From: Senegalia massiliensis
GTDB lineage: Bacteria; Bacillota; Clostridia; Tissierellales; SIT17
Length of the DNA: 64,000 nt
Direction of reading: 5' to 3'
Assembly: GCF_900626135.1 (NCBI RefSeq)
Contig: NZ_LR130786.1
Span: 788,064 to 852,063, forward strand
The position numbers were made by a program, and so were the translations under genes. Shown here one piece after another: positions 17,015 through 26,977 of the stretch (the first letter of the stretch is position 1; each line of letters begins with the position of its first letter). The notes under the pieces are model-generated. The model ran no database searches. It had not been told where the DNA came from and was given only the letters and a program-made list of their open reading frames with translations.

Positions 17015-17584
17015 TTATTCAACTAATTTCCCCTTTATAATTAATCTATGACTAGCTACTTTTATTGGAGTACATGTAACAAGTGTAATTTCTTTATCTT
17101 TATTATTGCCTTCTAGAACCCATAGCTCTTCTGGTTCAACAACTAAAGTCTCTTCTACTTTATATTTATAATTTTTATCTTTAGATTCAACAGTTACTAT
17201 GTCCCCTTTTTCCAATTCGTCTAATCTATTAAAATGTCGTCCATAAGTATAACTTCTATGCCCTGCTACGGCAAAATTTCCTACTTTTCCAGGTTCTGCT
17301 GTATGATTCATTTTAGATAAAGAAATATCTAAATTCTCATCTGTTGCTCCATCTAATACAGGCATATATAATTCTATTTTATCTATTTTTAATATATACT
17401 TGTTAAGGTTATCTTGTGGACTATCATTTTTTTCAGAACTTTCTATAGTTGAAATATCATTCATGCTTTGTTGCCACTGTTCAAGCACTTTTCCCCTTTT
17501 ATAATCTTTGTACTCTCTATTTAATGTAGGATATAATAATATTATTATCCCAGCTATTATAAATACAATCGATAATCGCTTCAT
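17015..17584 (-). CDS. Class D sortase
   Basis: 189 aa membrane-anchored transpeptidase. It has an N-terminal signal-anchor (about 4-20) and a sortase beta barrel with the catalytic triad His109 (AVAGHRSY), Cys171 (LVTCTP) and Arg180 (ASHRLII). YGRHFNRLDEL and the short length agree with class D enzymes, which link LPxTG-like proteins to the cell wall, often in sporulating Firmicutes. No LPxTG substrate is encoded in this window. It probably shares a transcript with the EamA gene downstream. Confidence 0.92.
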   Translation of the reverse strand: MKRLSIVFIIAGIIILLYPTLNREYKDYKRGKVLEQWQQSMNDISTIESSEKNDSPQDNLNKYILKIDKIELYMPVLDGATDENLDISLSKMNHTAEPGKVGNFAVAGHRSYTYGRHFNRLDELEKGDIVTVESKDKNYKYKVEETLVVEPEELWVLEGNNKDKEITLVTCTPIKVASHRLIIKGKLVE

Positions 17585-17631
17585 CTTTTTGCAACCCCTT
17601 AATTTTTATATTTATAATATTATATACCCAA

Positions 17632-17663
17632 AAAAGCTGCCATAAATATTTATGACAGCTTTT
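17632..17663. terminator. Intrinsic terminator of the SDR gene
   Basis: AAAAGCTGCCATAAATA and its near-complement TATTTATGACAGCTTTT form a long hairpin (17632-17663), T-rich on the minus strand, just after the SDR stop. Confidence 0.75.
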
Positions 17664-17675
17664 AATCATCATATA

Positions 17676-18542
17676 TTATCCATTTACTACTTCTCCACCA
17701 TTTACATGTATCATTTGGCCTGACATGTATGAAGAATCTTCAGATGCTAAAAATACAAATGCCGGAGCTAATTCTACTGGCTGACCTGGTCTTTTCATAG
17801 GTTGGTCATCACCAAAACCTGCTACATGATTAGCTCTAAAAGATGAAGGAATAAGAGGAGTCCAAATAGGACCTGGTGCCACTGCATTTACTCTTATATT
17901 TTTATCTATAAGTGAACCTGAAAGCGAACGCGTAAATGTTGTTATTGCTCCTTTAGTAGCTGAATAATCAATGAGTCCAGGACTTCCTGCATAGGCTGTT
18001 ATACTTGATGTATTTATAATGGAACTACCTTCTTTCAAATATGGAAGTACTGCTTTTGTCATATGAAACATTGAAAATATATTAGTTTTAAATGTCCTTT
18101 CTAATTGTTCTGTTGATATATCTAATATACTCTTTTTAGGATGTTGTTCAGCTGCATTGTTTACTAAAACATCAACCTTACCAAACTCATCTATGACCTT
18201 CTTTACTGCATCTTTACAAAACTCTTCATCACCTACATCACCTGATATAAGTAAGCATTTTCTACCTATTTCTTCTACTCTTTTTTTAACCCAATTTGCA
18301 TCCTCATGTTCATCCAGATACATTACTGCTATATCTGCACCTTCTTTAGCATAGTGGATTGCTACAGCTCCACCTATACCACTATCTCCACCAGTAATTA
18401 TTGCTACTTTATCTTTTAATTTATCTGCTGCTTTATATTTATCATCTTCATAAATAGGCTTTGGATCCATTTTTGAATTTATTCCAGGTTGCTTTTCTTG
18501 AACTTGCCCTTTCATATTATTAGGAAAATCCCATCTGTTCAT
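17676..18542 (-). CDS. SDR-family oxidoreductase (stress-type, YhdF/YghA-like)
   Basis: 288 aa, NAD(P)-dependent short-chain dehydrogenase. The Rossmann motif TGGDSGIG is at 50-57, NNAA marks the central strand, and the catalytic Ser and YSATK pair follow near 190. The 40-residue N-terminal extension with QPGINSKMDPKP is characteristic of the Bacillus YhdF/YdaD general-stress group, which also has FVFLASEDSSYMSGQ near the end. The substrate is unknown; glucose or aldehydes have been proposed for relatives. Monocistronic with a GGAGAA ribosome site. Confidence 0.9.
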   Translation of the reverse strand: MNRWDFPNNMKGQVQEKQPGINSKMDPKPIYEDDKYKAADKLKDKVAIITGGDSGIGGAVAIHYAKEGADIAVMYLDEHEDANWVKKRVEEIGRKCLLISGDVGDEEFCKDAVKKVIDEFGKVDVLVNNAAEQHPKKSILDISTEQLERTFKTNIFSMFHMTKAVLPYLKEGSSIINTSSITAYAGSPGLIDYSATKGAITTFTRSLSGSLIDKNIRVNAVAPGPIWTPLIPSSFRANHVAGFGDDQPMKRPGQPVELAPAFVFLASEDSSYMSGQMIHVNGGEVVNG

Positions 18543-18693
18543 TAATAAATTCTCCTTTCGCTTTTTAAAGTTCTTTGTTACATCTATTTTCTATTTATAT
18601 TGTTTAAAACATTTTACTGATTACTTTTATTATTATTTCTATGGTATAAAAATAATATACAATTTTTAAATAGCTGAATTTATGTTTGGAGTA

Positions 18694-19467
18694 TTAAGAT
18701 TCTATTTCCTTTTTTATTAAATCTATCATTTTTTTATTCCCTGCTATTATTGATACATTTTTTCCTCCAGAAATTTCAACTACTTCTCCACCAGCTTCTT
18801 TTATAATTAATATTCCTGCTGCTACATCCCACGATTTTAAATTAAATTCCCAATATCCATCTAGTCTACCACATGCTACACAAGCTAAATCATAAGCTGC
18901 TGCTCCCATTCTTCTAATACCTCTTACCTTTGGTAAAACCTTAGAAAAATTAGATATATTATTGTTTTCATTTGTATTTCTATCGTAAGCAAAGCCTGTT
19001 GCTATTACTGACTTTATTAATTGATCCTTTCCACCTATCTTTATTTGTTTGCCATTCAAATATGCACCCTTTCCCTTTACTGCTGAGAACATTTCATCTA
19101 GTATAGGGTTATATACTACCCCTAAAACTATTTCACCTCTAAACTCCAATGCAATAGATACTGCAAATATAGGAAGTCCTTGTGCATAATTAGTTGTACC
19201 ATCTAAAGGATCTATTATCCACAAATAATCTGAATCAGTCTTTTCAAACTCTGATTCTTCAGATAAAATATCATGATCGGGATACTCTTTTTTTATCCCT
19301 TTTATTATTATTTTTTCTGATAAGTCATCAATTTCTGTAACTAAATCTATATCTGATGATTTAGTAGAAATTTGTAAATCTTCTTTCTCATAATTATCCT
19401 TTTGAGCCTTTCCAGCTTCATATGCCCACTCTTTAACTAATTCAATAGATTTATTTAAATCTATCAT
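18694..19467 (-). CDS. Inositol monophosphatase family protein
   Basis: 257 aa Mg2+-dependent phosphatase (SuhB/IMPase fold). The metal site is LWIIDPLDGTTNYAQG (first Asp pair near 85-90). SEESEF upstream supplies a Glu ligand, and SWDVAAGILIIKEAGG is the C-terminal substrate motif. Members hydrolyse inositol-1-phosphate, PAP or fructose-1,6-bisphosphate; which one applies is not evident. It starts 15 bp after the Ca2+ ATPase stop, so the two are probably co-transcribed. Confidence 0.92.
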   Translation of the reverse strand: MIDLNKSIELVKEWAYEAGKAQKDNYEKEDLQISTKSSDIDLVTEIDDLSEKIIIKGIKKEYPDHDILSEESEFEKTDSDYLWIIDPLDGTTNYAQGLPIFAVSIALEFRGEIVLGVVYNPILDEMFSAVKGKGAYLNGKQIKIGGKDQLIKSVIATGFAYDRNTNENNNISNFSKVLPKVRGIRRMGAAAYDLACVACGRLDGYWEFNLKSWDVAAGILIIKEAGGEVVEISGGKNVSIIAGNKKMIDLIKKEIES

Positions 19468-19482
19468 AGATATCCACTTCCT

Positions 19483-22149
19483 TTAGTTTATATTTTTAAA
19501 AATTAATTTTCTTACTATATCAATAGGTATTATAGTAACAGACATAGCTATTAGTATAAGCCACTCATTTATATTTAAACCAGCAGTTCTAAGTATTTGT
19601 CCTCCAATATATGTCATTACTATTTGAACTACAAATATTAGAGTAACAATTTTTAAAAATTTATCATTTTTTGTTATGTTCTTAAATAAATTAATTTCTT
19701 TAGTTCTAGCATTGAACATATTAAATAAATTAATAAATATAAAAAACACAAAGAAACCTGTTAAATAATATATGTTTTCACTTCCACTAGGTCCTGTTCT
19801 AAATAATGATTTTATAAAATCATTTGTCAGATAAAAAATACTAAATCCACTTATTATCAAAGCATCAGTAATAATAGATGTCCACATATATTTATTTATT
19901 ATTGATTCATCTCTTATTTTAGGTTCTTCTTCCATATATTTATCTAGTGGAGGCTCCCCTCCAAATGCAAGTGCTGCAAATGTATCCATTACAAGATTAA
20001 CCCAAAGCATTTGCGTCATAGTAAGTGGAAATTCAATACCTATAAAAGGACCTACAAATGCTACTATCATTGCTGATACATTTACTGTTAATTGATATAT
20101 TATAAATTTTCTAATAGATTTAAATATTGTTCTACCATATAATATAGTCTTTGCTATAGAGTTAAAATTATCATCTAATATTACAATATCCCCTGCTTCC
20201 TTTGCAACTTCTGTTCCTGAACCCATTGCAAAACCTATGTCAGCTTTTTTAAGAGCAGGAGCATCATTAACTCCATCTCCAGTCATACCTACAACTTTAT
20301 TCTTACTTTGAGATATCTCTATAAGTCTACTTTTATCCGTAGGAAGTGCTCTAGCTATAACTTTTATACTTTCTAATTTTTCTTTTAATTCTTTATCACT
20401 CATATCCTTTAATTCATCTGAAGTTATTACAATATCATCATCATTTTTTATAATGTTTGATTCTTTTGCTATTGCAAGTGCGGTTTCTTTTTTATCACCT
20501 GTTATCATCACTACTTGTATTCCAGCATCTTGTGCTTGTTTAATAGATTTTATAGATTCTTTTCTAACATCGTCCCTTATGCCAAATAAACCAAGAAAGG
20601 TTAAATTTTCTAATACATCACTATTCACATCATTTTCTGATGTTGCAATTGCTATAACTCTTATAGCATTATCAGCCATTTGATTCAACTTTTTTTCTAT
20701 GTTTTTTCGTTTTTCTTCTGTAAATTCTTTTTTATGAGCCTTTTCATCATAATATTTACTTACTTTCTGTAATAATATTTCTGGTGCACCTTTTACAAGT
20801 GTAGTGTTATAGTCTCCTTTTATTTGTGCTGCTGAAAACTTATCTTCACTATTAAAAGGTTTTTTATCAACTATTTCTATGTTATAATTTTTTTTAGCTT
20901 CTCCCATATATTTTAAAAGTGCTTGTTCTGTAAAATCTCCACCTAAAACTTCTAATTTTTCCTTCTCATCTTCTTCATATACTGCTTCAGTATTTTCTTT
21001 TATTGAGATTTCCAATAGTTCTTTTAGGTCTACATCTACATCTGTAAAACTTTTATATTCATTTAAATTTCCATCTATAAAATTTATTACTTCTAATTCA
21101 CCTTTTGTAATTGTTCCAGTTTTATCACTAAATAATATATTAAGAGATCCTGATGTTTCTATACCTACTAATTTTCTAACTAATATATTATCTTTTAATA
21201 ATTTTTTCATATTAATAGAAAGAACAAATGCAATCATCATAGGCAACCCTTCTGGAACTACTACAACTATTATAATAATCCCAAGTATAACTGCTGATAC
21301 TAAATCATTCGTAACTGTAGCTATATTTGAAAAATATTCCCCTAAACTAACTCCTTGAAAATAATTATCAAGGATAACTTTTTTAAACATAAAAGAAAGA
21401 GCTATAAGTATAGCGCCTGCATATCCAAATTTACTTATTTTGTCAGCAAGTTTATTTAATTTAACAGTTAAAGGTGAATCTCTATCTTCTGACTCTAATT
21501 CTTTTGCAAGTTGTCCAAAAAATGTGTTTCCACCTACTGTTTTCGATTCTATTACAGCTTCTCCTTCCACTACAACTGTACCCCTAAAAACTCTATATTC
21601 ATCTAAAAAATCATTGTCATTTGAATCAAATTCATAGTCATCTTTAACCTTATTTTTTTCTGCAGCTTCACTTTCGCCATTTAGTACAGACTGATCTACA
21701 TCTAAATGTCCTTCTAATATGATTCCATCTACAGGTATTTTATCACCTGATTGAACTAATATTTTATCCCCTTTAACTACATCTTCTATAGATATTTTCT
21801 CTAATTTTCCATCTCTAAACACTTTACACTCTATTTTTGAAGCTTGTTCTTGAAGCTTTTTAAATGATTTCTCATTACTATATTCTGAATAAGTACTTAC
21901 AAGTATTGCTATAACTACAGCAATTCCTATTCCAAGAGGTTCATACCATTCTACTTTTCCCCAAAAGAAAAAGCCAACTTCTATTATAAGTGCTACTATT
22001 AATATTTTAATTATTGGATCTTTTAAATTATCTATCAATTTATCTAAAAAAGATTCACTTTCACCTTTTTTAATCTTATTATCCCCATTTTCATTTCTAG
22101 ATTTTTTAACTTCTTCCTGTGCTAATCCTTTAAACTTTGATTTATCCAT
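19483..22149 (-). CDS. Calcium-translocating P-type ATPase (P2-type)
   Basis: 888 aa. The phosphorylation motif SDKTGT has its aspartate near 342. The actuator motif is LNGESE, and the ion site in M4 is VVPEGLP. The hinge motif is TGDGVNDAPALKKADIG, and NLVMDTFAALA in M6 contributes the second set of cation ligands. Ten membrane helices are expected. The pattern is that of PMCA/SERCA-like Ca2+ pumps exporting Ca2+ from the cytosol; Mn2+ is an alternative. It has no calmodulin tail. First gene of a two-gene unit with the inositol phosphatase. Confidence 0.93.
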   Translation of the reverse strand: MDKSKFKGLAQEEVKKSRNENGDNKIKKGESESFLDKLIDNLKDPIIKILIVALIIEVGFFFWGKVEWYEPLGIGIAVVIAILVSTYSEYSNEKSFKKLQEQASKIECKVFRDGKLEKISIEDVVKGDKILVQSGDKIPVDGIILEGHLDVDQSVLNGESEAAEKNKVKDDYEFDSNDNDFLDEYRVFRGTVVVEGEAVIESKTVGGNTFFGQLAKELESEDRDSPLTVKLNKLADKISKFGYAGAILIALSFMFKKVILDNYFQGVSLGEYFSNIATVTNDLVSAVILGIIIIVVVVPEGLPMMIAFVLSINMKKLLKDNILVRKLVGIETSGSLNILFSDKTGTITKGELEVINFIDGNLNEYKSFTDVDVDLKELLEISIKENTEAVYEEDEKEKLEVLGGDFTEQALLKYMGEAKKNYNIEIVDKKPFNSEDKFSAAQIKGDYNTTLVKGAPEILLQKVSKYYDEKAHKKEFTEEKRKNIEKKLNQMADNAIRVIAIATSENDVNSDVLENLTFLGLFGIRDDVRKESIKSIKQAQDAGIQVVMITGDKKETALAIAKESNIIKNDDDIVITSDELKDMSDKELKEKLESIKVIARALPTDKSRLIEISQSKNKVVGMTGDGVNDAPALKKADIGFAMGSGTEVAKEAGDIVILDDNFNSIAKTILYGRTIFKSIRKFIIYQLTVNVSAMIVAFVGPFIGIEFPLTMTQMLWVNLVMDTFAALAFGGEPPLDKYMEEEPKIRDESIINKYMWTSIITDALIISGFSIFYLTNDFIKSLFRTGPSGSENIYYLTGFFVFFIFINLFNMFNARTKEINLFKNITKNDKFLKIVTLIFVVQIVMTYIGGQILRTAGLNINEWLILIAMSVTIIPIDIVRKLIFKNIN

Positions 22150-22194
22150 ATATTTAACTCCTTTCTACTGCTTACTTAAATATACCCAAAAAAA

Positions 22195-22215
22195 AGGGGT
22201 ATAAAACCCCTAAAA
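22195..22215 (-). terminator. Intrinsic terminator of the LysM-GH18 gene
   Basis: AGGGGT (22195-22200) and ACCCCT (22206-22211) with a 5-base loop, followed on the minus strand by nine T residues. Confidence 0.8.
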
Positions 22216-23712
22216 TCTCTTAACTACAACATCTTCTCTTATCATATTCCACATTGATTCATCTTCCATTCCTAATCTCCAAAGTGCAATTCCTTTTATA
22301 CCAAGTTTATTAGCAAGATTTATTTTGGCTTTTATACTCTCAGCATTTTCAAACCAAACTTCATGATTATTTCCTTCTTCATCTACATACTTAAAATACG
22401 GAGTTTTAGTTTCTTCATCAAATATTATCTCTTTATTATATTTATCTGCTAAATTCATAGCACTCTCAAAAGTTACATAAGAGTTTTTCCCAGTATCTAA
22501 ATTAAAGTCAAAACCAAAAACAGATACTGCAGCCATTATTTTTCTTCTTGGCATTTTTGTCATTGTATAATTTAATACTCTTTCCATCCAACCTATTGAA
22601 ACTACAGGACCTGGTCCACTTCCCGGCCATCCATGTTCGTTATATAACATTACTACAAATTCATCTACTGATTCTCCTATTGCTGTGTAATTAAAAGGGT
22701 CAGAGAATGGATTAAATGGTTCGTCACTTACTCTTGATGGTATTGAGGCTGATAAATAATAACCCCTTTTAGATAAAGCTTCTCCTAATTCTTCGAAAAA
22801 CATAGTTAATTTATCACTATCTTTAATATCTACATCTTCGATATCAATATTAACTCCATCGAAACCATAACCTTCTATAAGTTCAATAGTATTTTCTATA
22901 AAAGTAGATCTAGTCTGTTCATTAGCTAACATCTGCGATGTTATTTCTTTTGCTTTTTCTACTCCTCCTGTATAAAGTAAATTATGAATTAAAGCAAGCA
23001 TCTTGACATTAGATTTATGCCCAATTTCTATGACCTCTTCAACATATTGATTAGTGAAATCTCCAAATTTTTCTATAGTAGTAGGATCATTTTCAGATAT
23101 TCTAAACAAAAATAGGGGAACTTCAGTTAATTCATTTTTGTTTGCTACGAAAGAATCATAGGAGCTTGGAAGAGCCGCTCCTTCTTCTAATGTATAATAT
23201 CCTAATATAGCTACTATAGGTTTTTCTCCACCATATACTTTTAAATTTCCAAGTGTATTTTTAATAAATCCTTGTCTTCCATCATAAAGTTCAACTTTTG
23301 TCCACCCATCATTTATTTCTATTACAGGCAATTTTGCACCTTTAATCATTTGTGAAATTACATCAAATTCAGTAGAAGGTCCAAGTCTAATATTAGCCAT
23401 ATCTACATTTACTATCATTTCAGTATAATAAGGAATTTTTAATATTTGACCTATGGATAAATTAGTATCTTCTAAATTATTTATTATCATCAAACTTTCT
23501 ATAGGTACATTCAATCTATTTGCTATAGAATATAAACTATCTCCAGATTTCACTGTATAACTTTCTAGTGGAATTTCTAATATTTGTCCTACATAAATAG
23601 TAGAATTTGTCAAATTGTTTATTCTACTTATTTCACTTATATCTACATTAAATTGTCTAGATATTAGATATAAGCTATCACCTGGTCTAACTATATATTT
23701 AATTGTATGCAT
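22210..23712 (-). CDS. LysM-SH3-GH18 protein, spore-type (YaaH/SleL-like)
   Basis: 500 aa. Two LysM peptidoglycan-binding repeats (about 4-48 and 51-95) are followed by an SH3-type domain (98-158). A family 18 glycosidase domain (about 165-495) has the catalytic motif DGVNIDIE, Glu292 being the acid/base. There is no signal peptide: the protein begins directly with LysM, as in SleL/YaaH cortex-fragment N-acetylglucosaminidases that are loaded into the spore coat. The extra SH3 domain is less usual in that group. A cortex or peptidoglycan role is inferred from the domains. Confidence 0.92.
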   Translation of the reverse strand: MHTIKYIVRPGDSLYLISRQFNVDISEISRINNLTNSTIYVGQILEIPLESYTVKSGDSLYSIANRLNVPIESLMIINNLEDTNLSIGQILKIPYYTEMIVNVDMANIRLGPSTEFDVISQMIKGAKLPVIEINDGWTKVELYDGRQGFIKNTLGNLKVYGGEKPIVAILGYYTLEEGAALPSSYDSFVANKNELTEVPLFLFRISENDPTTIEKFGDFTNQYVEEVIEIGHKSNVKMLALIHNLLYTGGVEKAKEITSQMLANEQTRSTFIENTIELIEGYGFDGVNIDIEDVDIKDSDKLTMFFEELGEALSKRGYYLSASIPSRVSDEPFNPFSDPFNYTAIGESVDEFVVMLYNEHGWPGSGPGPVVSIGWMERVLNYTMTKMPRRKIMAAVSVFGFDFNLDTGKNSYVTFESAMNLADKYNKEIIFDEETKTPYFKYVDEEGNNHEVWFENAESIKAKINLANKLGIKGIALWRLGMEDESMWNMIREDVVVKRF

Positions 23713-23805
23713 AAAAAAACCATCCTTTCAAACAAAGTAGTATAATTGAACTTACTTTATACTATTCCTTTATCTAAAGAATGGTTTATATTTTTTAACT
23801 GAGTA

Positions 23806-24066
23806 TTATTTTATTTCATTTTCAAAAAGATTCTTTAAACCTTCATAAGCTTCTGCTTCATCTGAACCATCTATTTTAATATTCAACTTATCACCTTTTG
23901 TAGCTCCCATACTTAATATACCCATGATACTCTTTCCATTATATTCTGTACCATCTTTCACTACTACAATATCAGATGTATATTTTGATGCTTCTCTGAT
24001 GAAAAGACTTGCCGGTCTAGCATGTAAACCAGTTTCATTAGTTAATTCTATTTCTAAATTTTTCAT
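23806..24066 (-). CDS. ptsH: HPr-family phosphocarrier protein
   Basis: 86 aa. The PEP-dependent site is His15 in GLHARPAS and the regulatory site Ser46 in NGKSIMGIL; both are intact, so it can serve in PTS transport and in carbon catabolite control through HPr kinase and CcpA. Length and motifs are standard. It is not next to ptsI or a PTS permease. The ATG follows TTAGGAGGATATGT, a strong ribosome site. Confidence 0.94.
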   Translation of the reverse strand: MKNLEIELTNETGLHARPASLFIREASKYTSDIVVVKDGTEYNGKSIMGILSMGATKGDKLNIKIDGSDEAEAYEGLKNLFENEIK

Positions 24067-24118
24067 ACATATCCTCCTAAAAATTTTATTTAATCTATTA
24101 TATAATAAACCGACAATA

Positions 24119-25456
24119 TTATCTTGTCAAATTATAAACTGCAGCTGCATATATCTTTGCTACTTCAATAAGTGTATCTACTTCAATATATTCATTTGCT
24201 TGATGTTCTACTTTTTCTTGACCTGGGAATACTGCTCCAAATGCTACACAATTATCCATTGCTCTAGCATAAGTAGCTCCTCCTATAACTAAAGGTGTAG
24301 AGTCTTTCCCTGTTTCTTCTTCGTATACCTTTCTAAGTGTTTTAATGAGTTTATGGTCTTTAGGTACATATAGTGAGTTAAGAAAATCAAATTCTTCATA
24401 TTCAATATTATATTCTTTTACCTTTTGTTTTATATCATCAACTATTTTTTCTTTATCTTTAGTAACAGGTATTCTTATATCAATTGCTATTTCTTCGTTA
24501 TTTTCATCTATATTAAGTTTACCTATATTAAATGTTATCTTACCTGATGGTTCATCTTCACATTCTCCAAATATATTCTTGGCATTGTAATCTTCACCTA
24601 TTACTTCAGCTATAAATTTAATTGCATTACTTTCGACGCCAATATTATTAAGTGCAATTGCTATGAGAGCTATAGCATTAATTCCATTATGAGGTTGAGA
24701 AGCATGAGCACCTTTTCCTATTACATAAATAGTTTCTTCCTGTACTTCATATTTAAAGCCTAAGTTATCTAATTCTTGTTTTAATCTTTCATTATATTCT
24801 CCACTGTAACCAATTCTATCTGGAACTGCATTAAATGCATTACCTCCTGATAATACTAACTTCCCACTTGATTTAGATTTTAATTTTGATTGTAATAAAC
24901 CTTTTTCTGCATGGATCATAGGAAACTCTGCATCTGGAGTAAATCCTAGTGTAGGAACTTCTTCTTTCTCCATATATTTATTGATTCCACCCCAAAGATT
25001 TTCTTCATCTGTTCCAAATATAAATCTTATTCTTTTATCAAACTCTACTCCTGAATTCACAAGTGCCTTAACAGCATATATTGCAGCAATTGTTGGCCCT
25101 TTATCATCCTGAGTTCCTCTACCATATAATCTGCCATCTTTAATTTGGGCTTTAAATGGATCAGTATTCCAATTAGATAGCTCTCCTGCAGGTACAACAT
25201 CTAGATGCCCTAAGATACCTAACATTTCTTTGCCTTCACCTATTTCTGCATATCCATAATATCCTTCTTCATCATAGTATGTTTTAAATCCTAAATTATC
25301 ACAAATTTCTAAAGCTTTTTTAAGTGCCTTATCTATGTCTTCTCCATATGGTGTGTCTTTACTATTTTCATCTTTTACACTTGGTATATTTACCAATTCT
25401 TTTATAGAACTTATCATTTCATCTTTTAGTTGTTCTACTTTATTTTTATAATCCAC
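24119..25456 (-). CDS. pepV: Dipeptidase PepV (M20 family, Sapep group)
   Basis: 445 aa zinc metallopeptidase releasing amino acids from dipeptides in the cytosol. The first metal site is GILGHLDVVPAG, the bridging Asp is in GTQDDKGP, the catalytic and metal Glu residues are in FGTDEEN, and a lid domain lies between about 180 and 330. HASQPHNGINA matches the lid histidine. The start is GTG, with GGAGGTAG 8 nt upstream. It fits with iadA and the amino-acid transporters in an amino-acid-fermenting organism. Confidence 0.92.
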   Translation of the reverse strand: MDYKNKVEQLKDEMISSIKELVNIPSVKDENSKDTPYGEDIDKALKKALEICDNLGFKTYYDEEGYYGYAEIGEGKEMLGILGHLDVVPAGELSNWNTDPFKAQIKDGRLYGRGTQDDKGPTIAAIYAVKALVNSGVEFDKRIRFIFGTDEENLWGGINKYMEKEEVPTLGFTPDAEFPMIHAEKGLLQSKLKSKSSGKLVLSGGNAFNAVPDRIGYSGEYNERLKQELDNLGFKYEVQEETIYVIGKGAHASQPHNGINAIALIAIALNNIGVESNAIKFIAEVIGEDYNAKNIFGECEDEPSGKITFNIGKLNIDENNEEIAIDIRIPVTKDKEKIVDDIKQKVKEYNIEYEEFDFLNSLYVPKDHKLIKTLRKVYEEETGKDSTPLVIGGATYARAMDNCVAFGAVFPGQEKVEHQANEYIEVDTLIEVAKIYAAAVYNLTR

Positions 25457-25630
25457 TTAAAACTACCTCCTAATTTATTTTACTGTTATCCAATTAAGCT
25501 TTTCCTTATATTTTTACCCAAGTCTATACTAATAATAACATAAATAAAATTTTATTTACAATTGTTTAAATTGAATAATTCAGGCTATATATTCATTAAT
25601 ATTATAAAATATAAAAAGGAGGAATTTAAA

Positions 25631-25792
25631 ATGTTAAAATGGGCATTAATATTCTTAGTTATAGCAGTTATTGCTGGTTTCTTCGGTTTTAGAGGTGTTG
25701 CAAGTGCTTCAGCAAGTATTGCAAAAATATTATTCGTAATATTCTTAATATTGTTTATAATCGCACTTGTATTTGGTGCGGGTATATTCTAA
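25631..25792 (+). CDS. DUF1328 (YtjA-like) small membrane protein
   Basis: 53 aa, two transmembrane helices separated by [15 protein letters not shown], the typical DUF1328 pattern. The ATG at 25631 follows AAAGGAGGAATTT; an in-frame start 23 codons upstream has no ribosome site. A paralog lies at 33305-33466. Function unknown; family members are common in stress-induced loci. It has its own terminator, separating it from the HD-GYP gene. Confidence 0.88.
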   Translation: MLKWALIFLVIAVIAGFFGFRGVASASASIAKILFVIFLILFIIALVFGAGIF

Positions 25793-25821
25793 TTGAGAAC
25801 GATATAAAATTATAGTATAAT

Positions 25822-25850
25822 ATAACGAGGAGCTAGCTCCTCGTTATATT
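25822..25850 (+). terminator. Intrinsic terminator, perfect 26-bp palindrome
   Basis: ATAACGAGGAGCT (25822-25834) and AGCTCCTCGTTAT (25835-25847), then ATTATTTT. The hairpin sits between the DUF1328 gene and the HD-GYP gene, and its size would allow partial read-through. Confidence 0.75.
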
Positions 25851-25869
25851 ATTTTAAGGGGGATTTATT

Positions 25870-26967
25870 TTGCGTTTTATGCCAATATCATTTGTTAAAG
25901 AAGGAACTCTTTTAGGTAAAAGTATATGTAATGAAAAAGGGAAAACTTTACTTGCAAAAGGTACAAGATTATCCTCTAATTATATTAAAAGAATTAAATC
26001 TTTTGGAATATATTCTATATATATAATGGATAAATACTCAGATGTAGAACTAAATGATATAATCTCTCCACAAATTAGAAGTAAAGCTATTATAAAGTTA
26101 AAAGAAACTTATGATAGTTTTGAACATGACTATTCAAACGATAATTTATATAATAAAAAATCCATAGATAAAGCAGATGAAAATATATCTAATATTTCAA
26201 ATATATCTGAAGAATTATTAAATGATATACTCTCTCAAAAAGATATAATGGTTAATCTAGTAGATATTAAAAGTGCAGATAACTATACATATGAGCATTG
26301 TTTAAGTGTATCAATCTTCTCAATAATATTAGGAATTGAACTAGGTCTAAAAAAAGAGCATTTAAAATACTTAGCAATTGGATCTTTACTCCATGATATT
26401 GGAAAAACTTTAACTCCTTCAAAAATTTTAAATAAAAATGGAAAGTTAACAACTCAAGAATTTAAAATAATGAAAAAACATACTTTAGATGGTTATGAAT
26501 ATCTAAAAGCTAGTAATAAAATTCCTTCTCCAGCTAGAATCATAGCATTACAACACCATGAAAAAATTGATGGATCAGGTTATCCAAAAGGATTAAAAAA
26601 AGAACAAATATATTTTTTAGCTAAAATTGTTAGTATTTGTGATGTATATGATGCATTGACATCAGATAGACCATATAGATCTGCAATGACTCCAAATGAT
26701 GCATTAGAATTTTTATATGCAAATTGTTCAAATCATTTTGATATAAATTTAGTTAGAAAATTTTCAAATAAAATAATACCTTATCCAATAGGTACTATGG
26801 TAAAATTAAGTAATAAAAATATAGGTATTGTAAAATCAATAAATACAGGATTTCCATTAAGACCTAAAATAAAAATTTTATCTACCAATAATACTATTGA
26901 TTTAATGACACAGAAAAATATAGTCATAGAAAATGTTGTATATAATGAAAATGAGGCCCTAGCTTAG
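25870..26967 (+). CDS. HD-GYP domain protein, candidate c-di-GMP phosphodiesterase
   Basis: 365 aa. The N-terminal ~120 residues are a variable sensory region of the DUF3391 type. The HD-GYP domain (about 135-310) has the metal ligands His143, His175-Asp176 (LLHDIGKT), His204 and His229-His230, with the GYP signature in EKIDGSGYP (237-239). All catalytic residues are present, so hydrolysis of cyclic di-GMP is expected. A ~45-residue C-terminal tail follows. The start is TTG, 7 nt after AAGGGGG. Its stop codon overlaps the convergent hutI stop. Confidence 0.9.
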   Translation: MRFMPISFVKEGTLLGKSICNEKGKTLLAKGTRLSSNYIKRIKSFGIYSIYIMDKYSDVELNDIISPQIRSKAIIKLKETYDSFEHDYSNDNLYNKKSIDKADENISNISNISEELLNDILSQKDIMVNLVDIKSADNYTYEHCLSVSIFSIILGIELGLKKEHLKYLAIGSLLHDIGKTLTPSKILNKNGKLTTQEFKIMKKHTLDGYEYLKASNKIPSPARIIALQHHEKIDGSGYPKGLKKEQIYFLAKIVSICDVYDALTSDRPYRSAMTPNDALEFLYANCSNHFDINLVRKFSNKIIPYPIGTMVKLSNKNIGIVKSINTGFPLRPKIKILSTNNTIDLMTQKNIVIENVVYNENEALA

Positions 26968-26977
26968 GCCTCATTTT
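26948..26977. terminator. Bidirectional terminator overlapping two stop codons
   Basis: AAAATGAGGCC (26948-26958) and GGCCTCATTTT (26967-26977), loop of 8 bases. The HD-GYP stop (26965-26967) and the hutI stop (26964-26966) both lie in the loop or on the stem edge, so the hairpin is partly coding on both strands. Confidence 0.85.
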
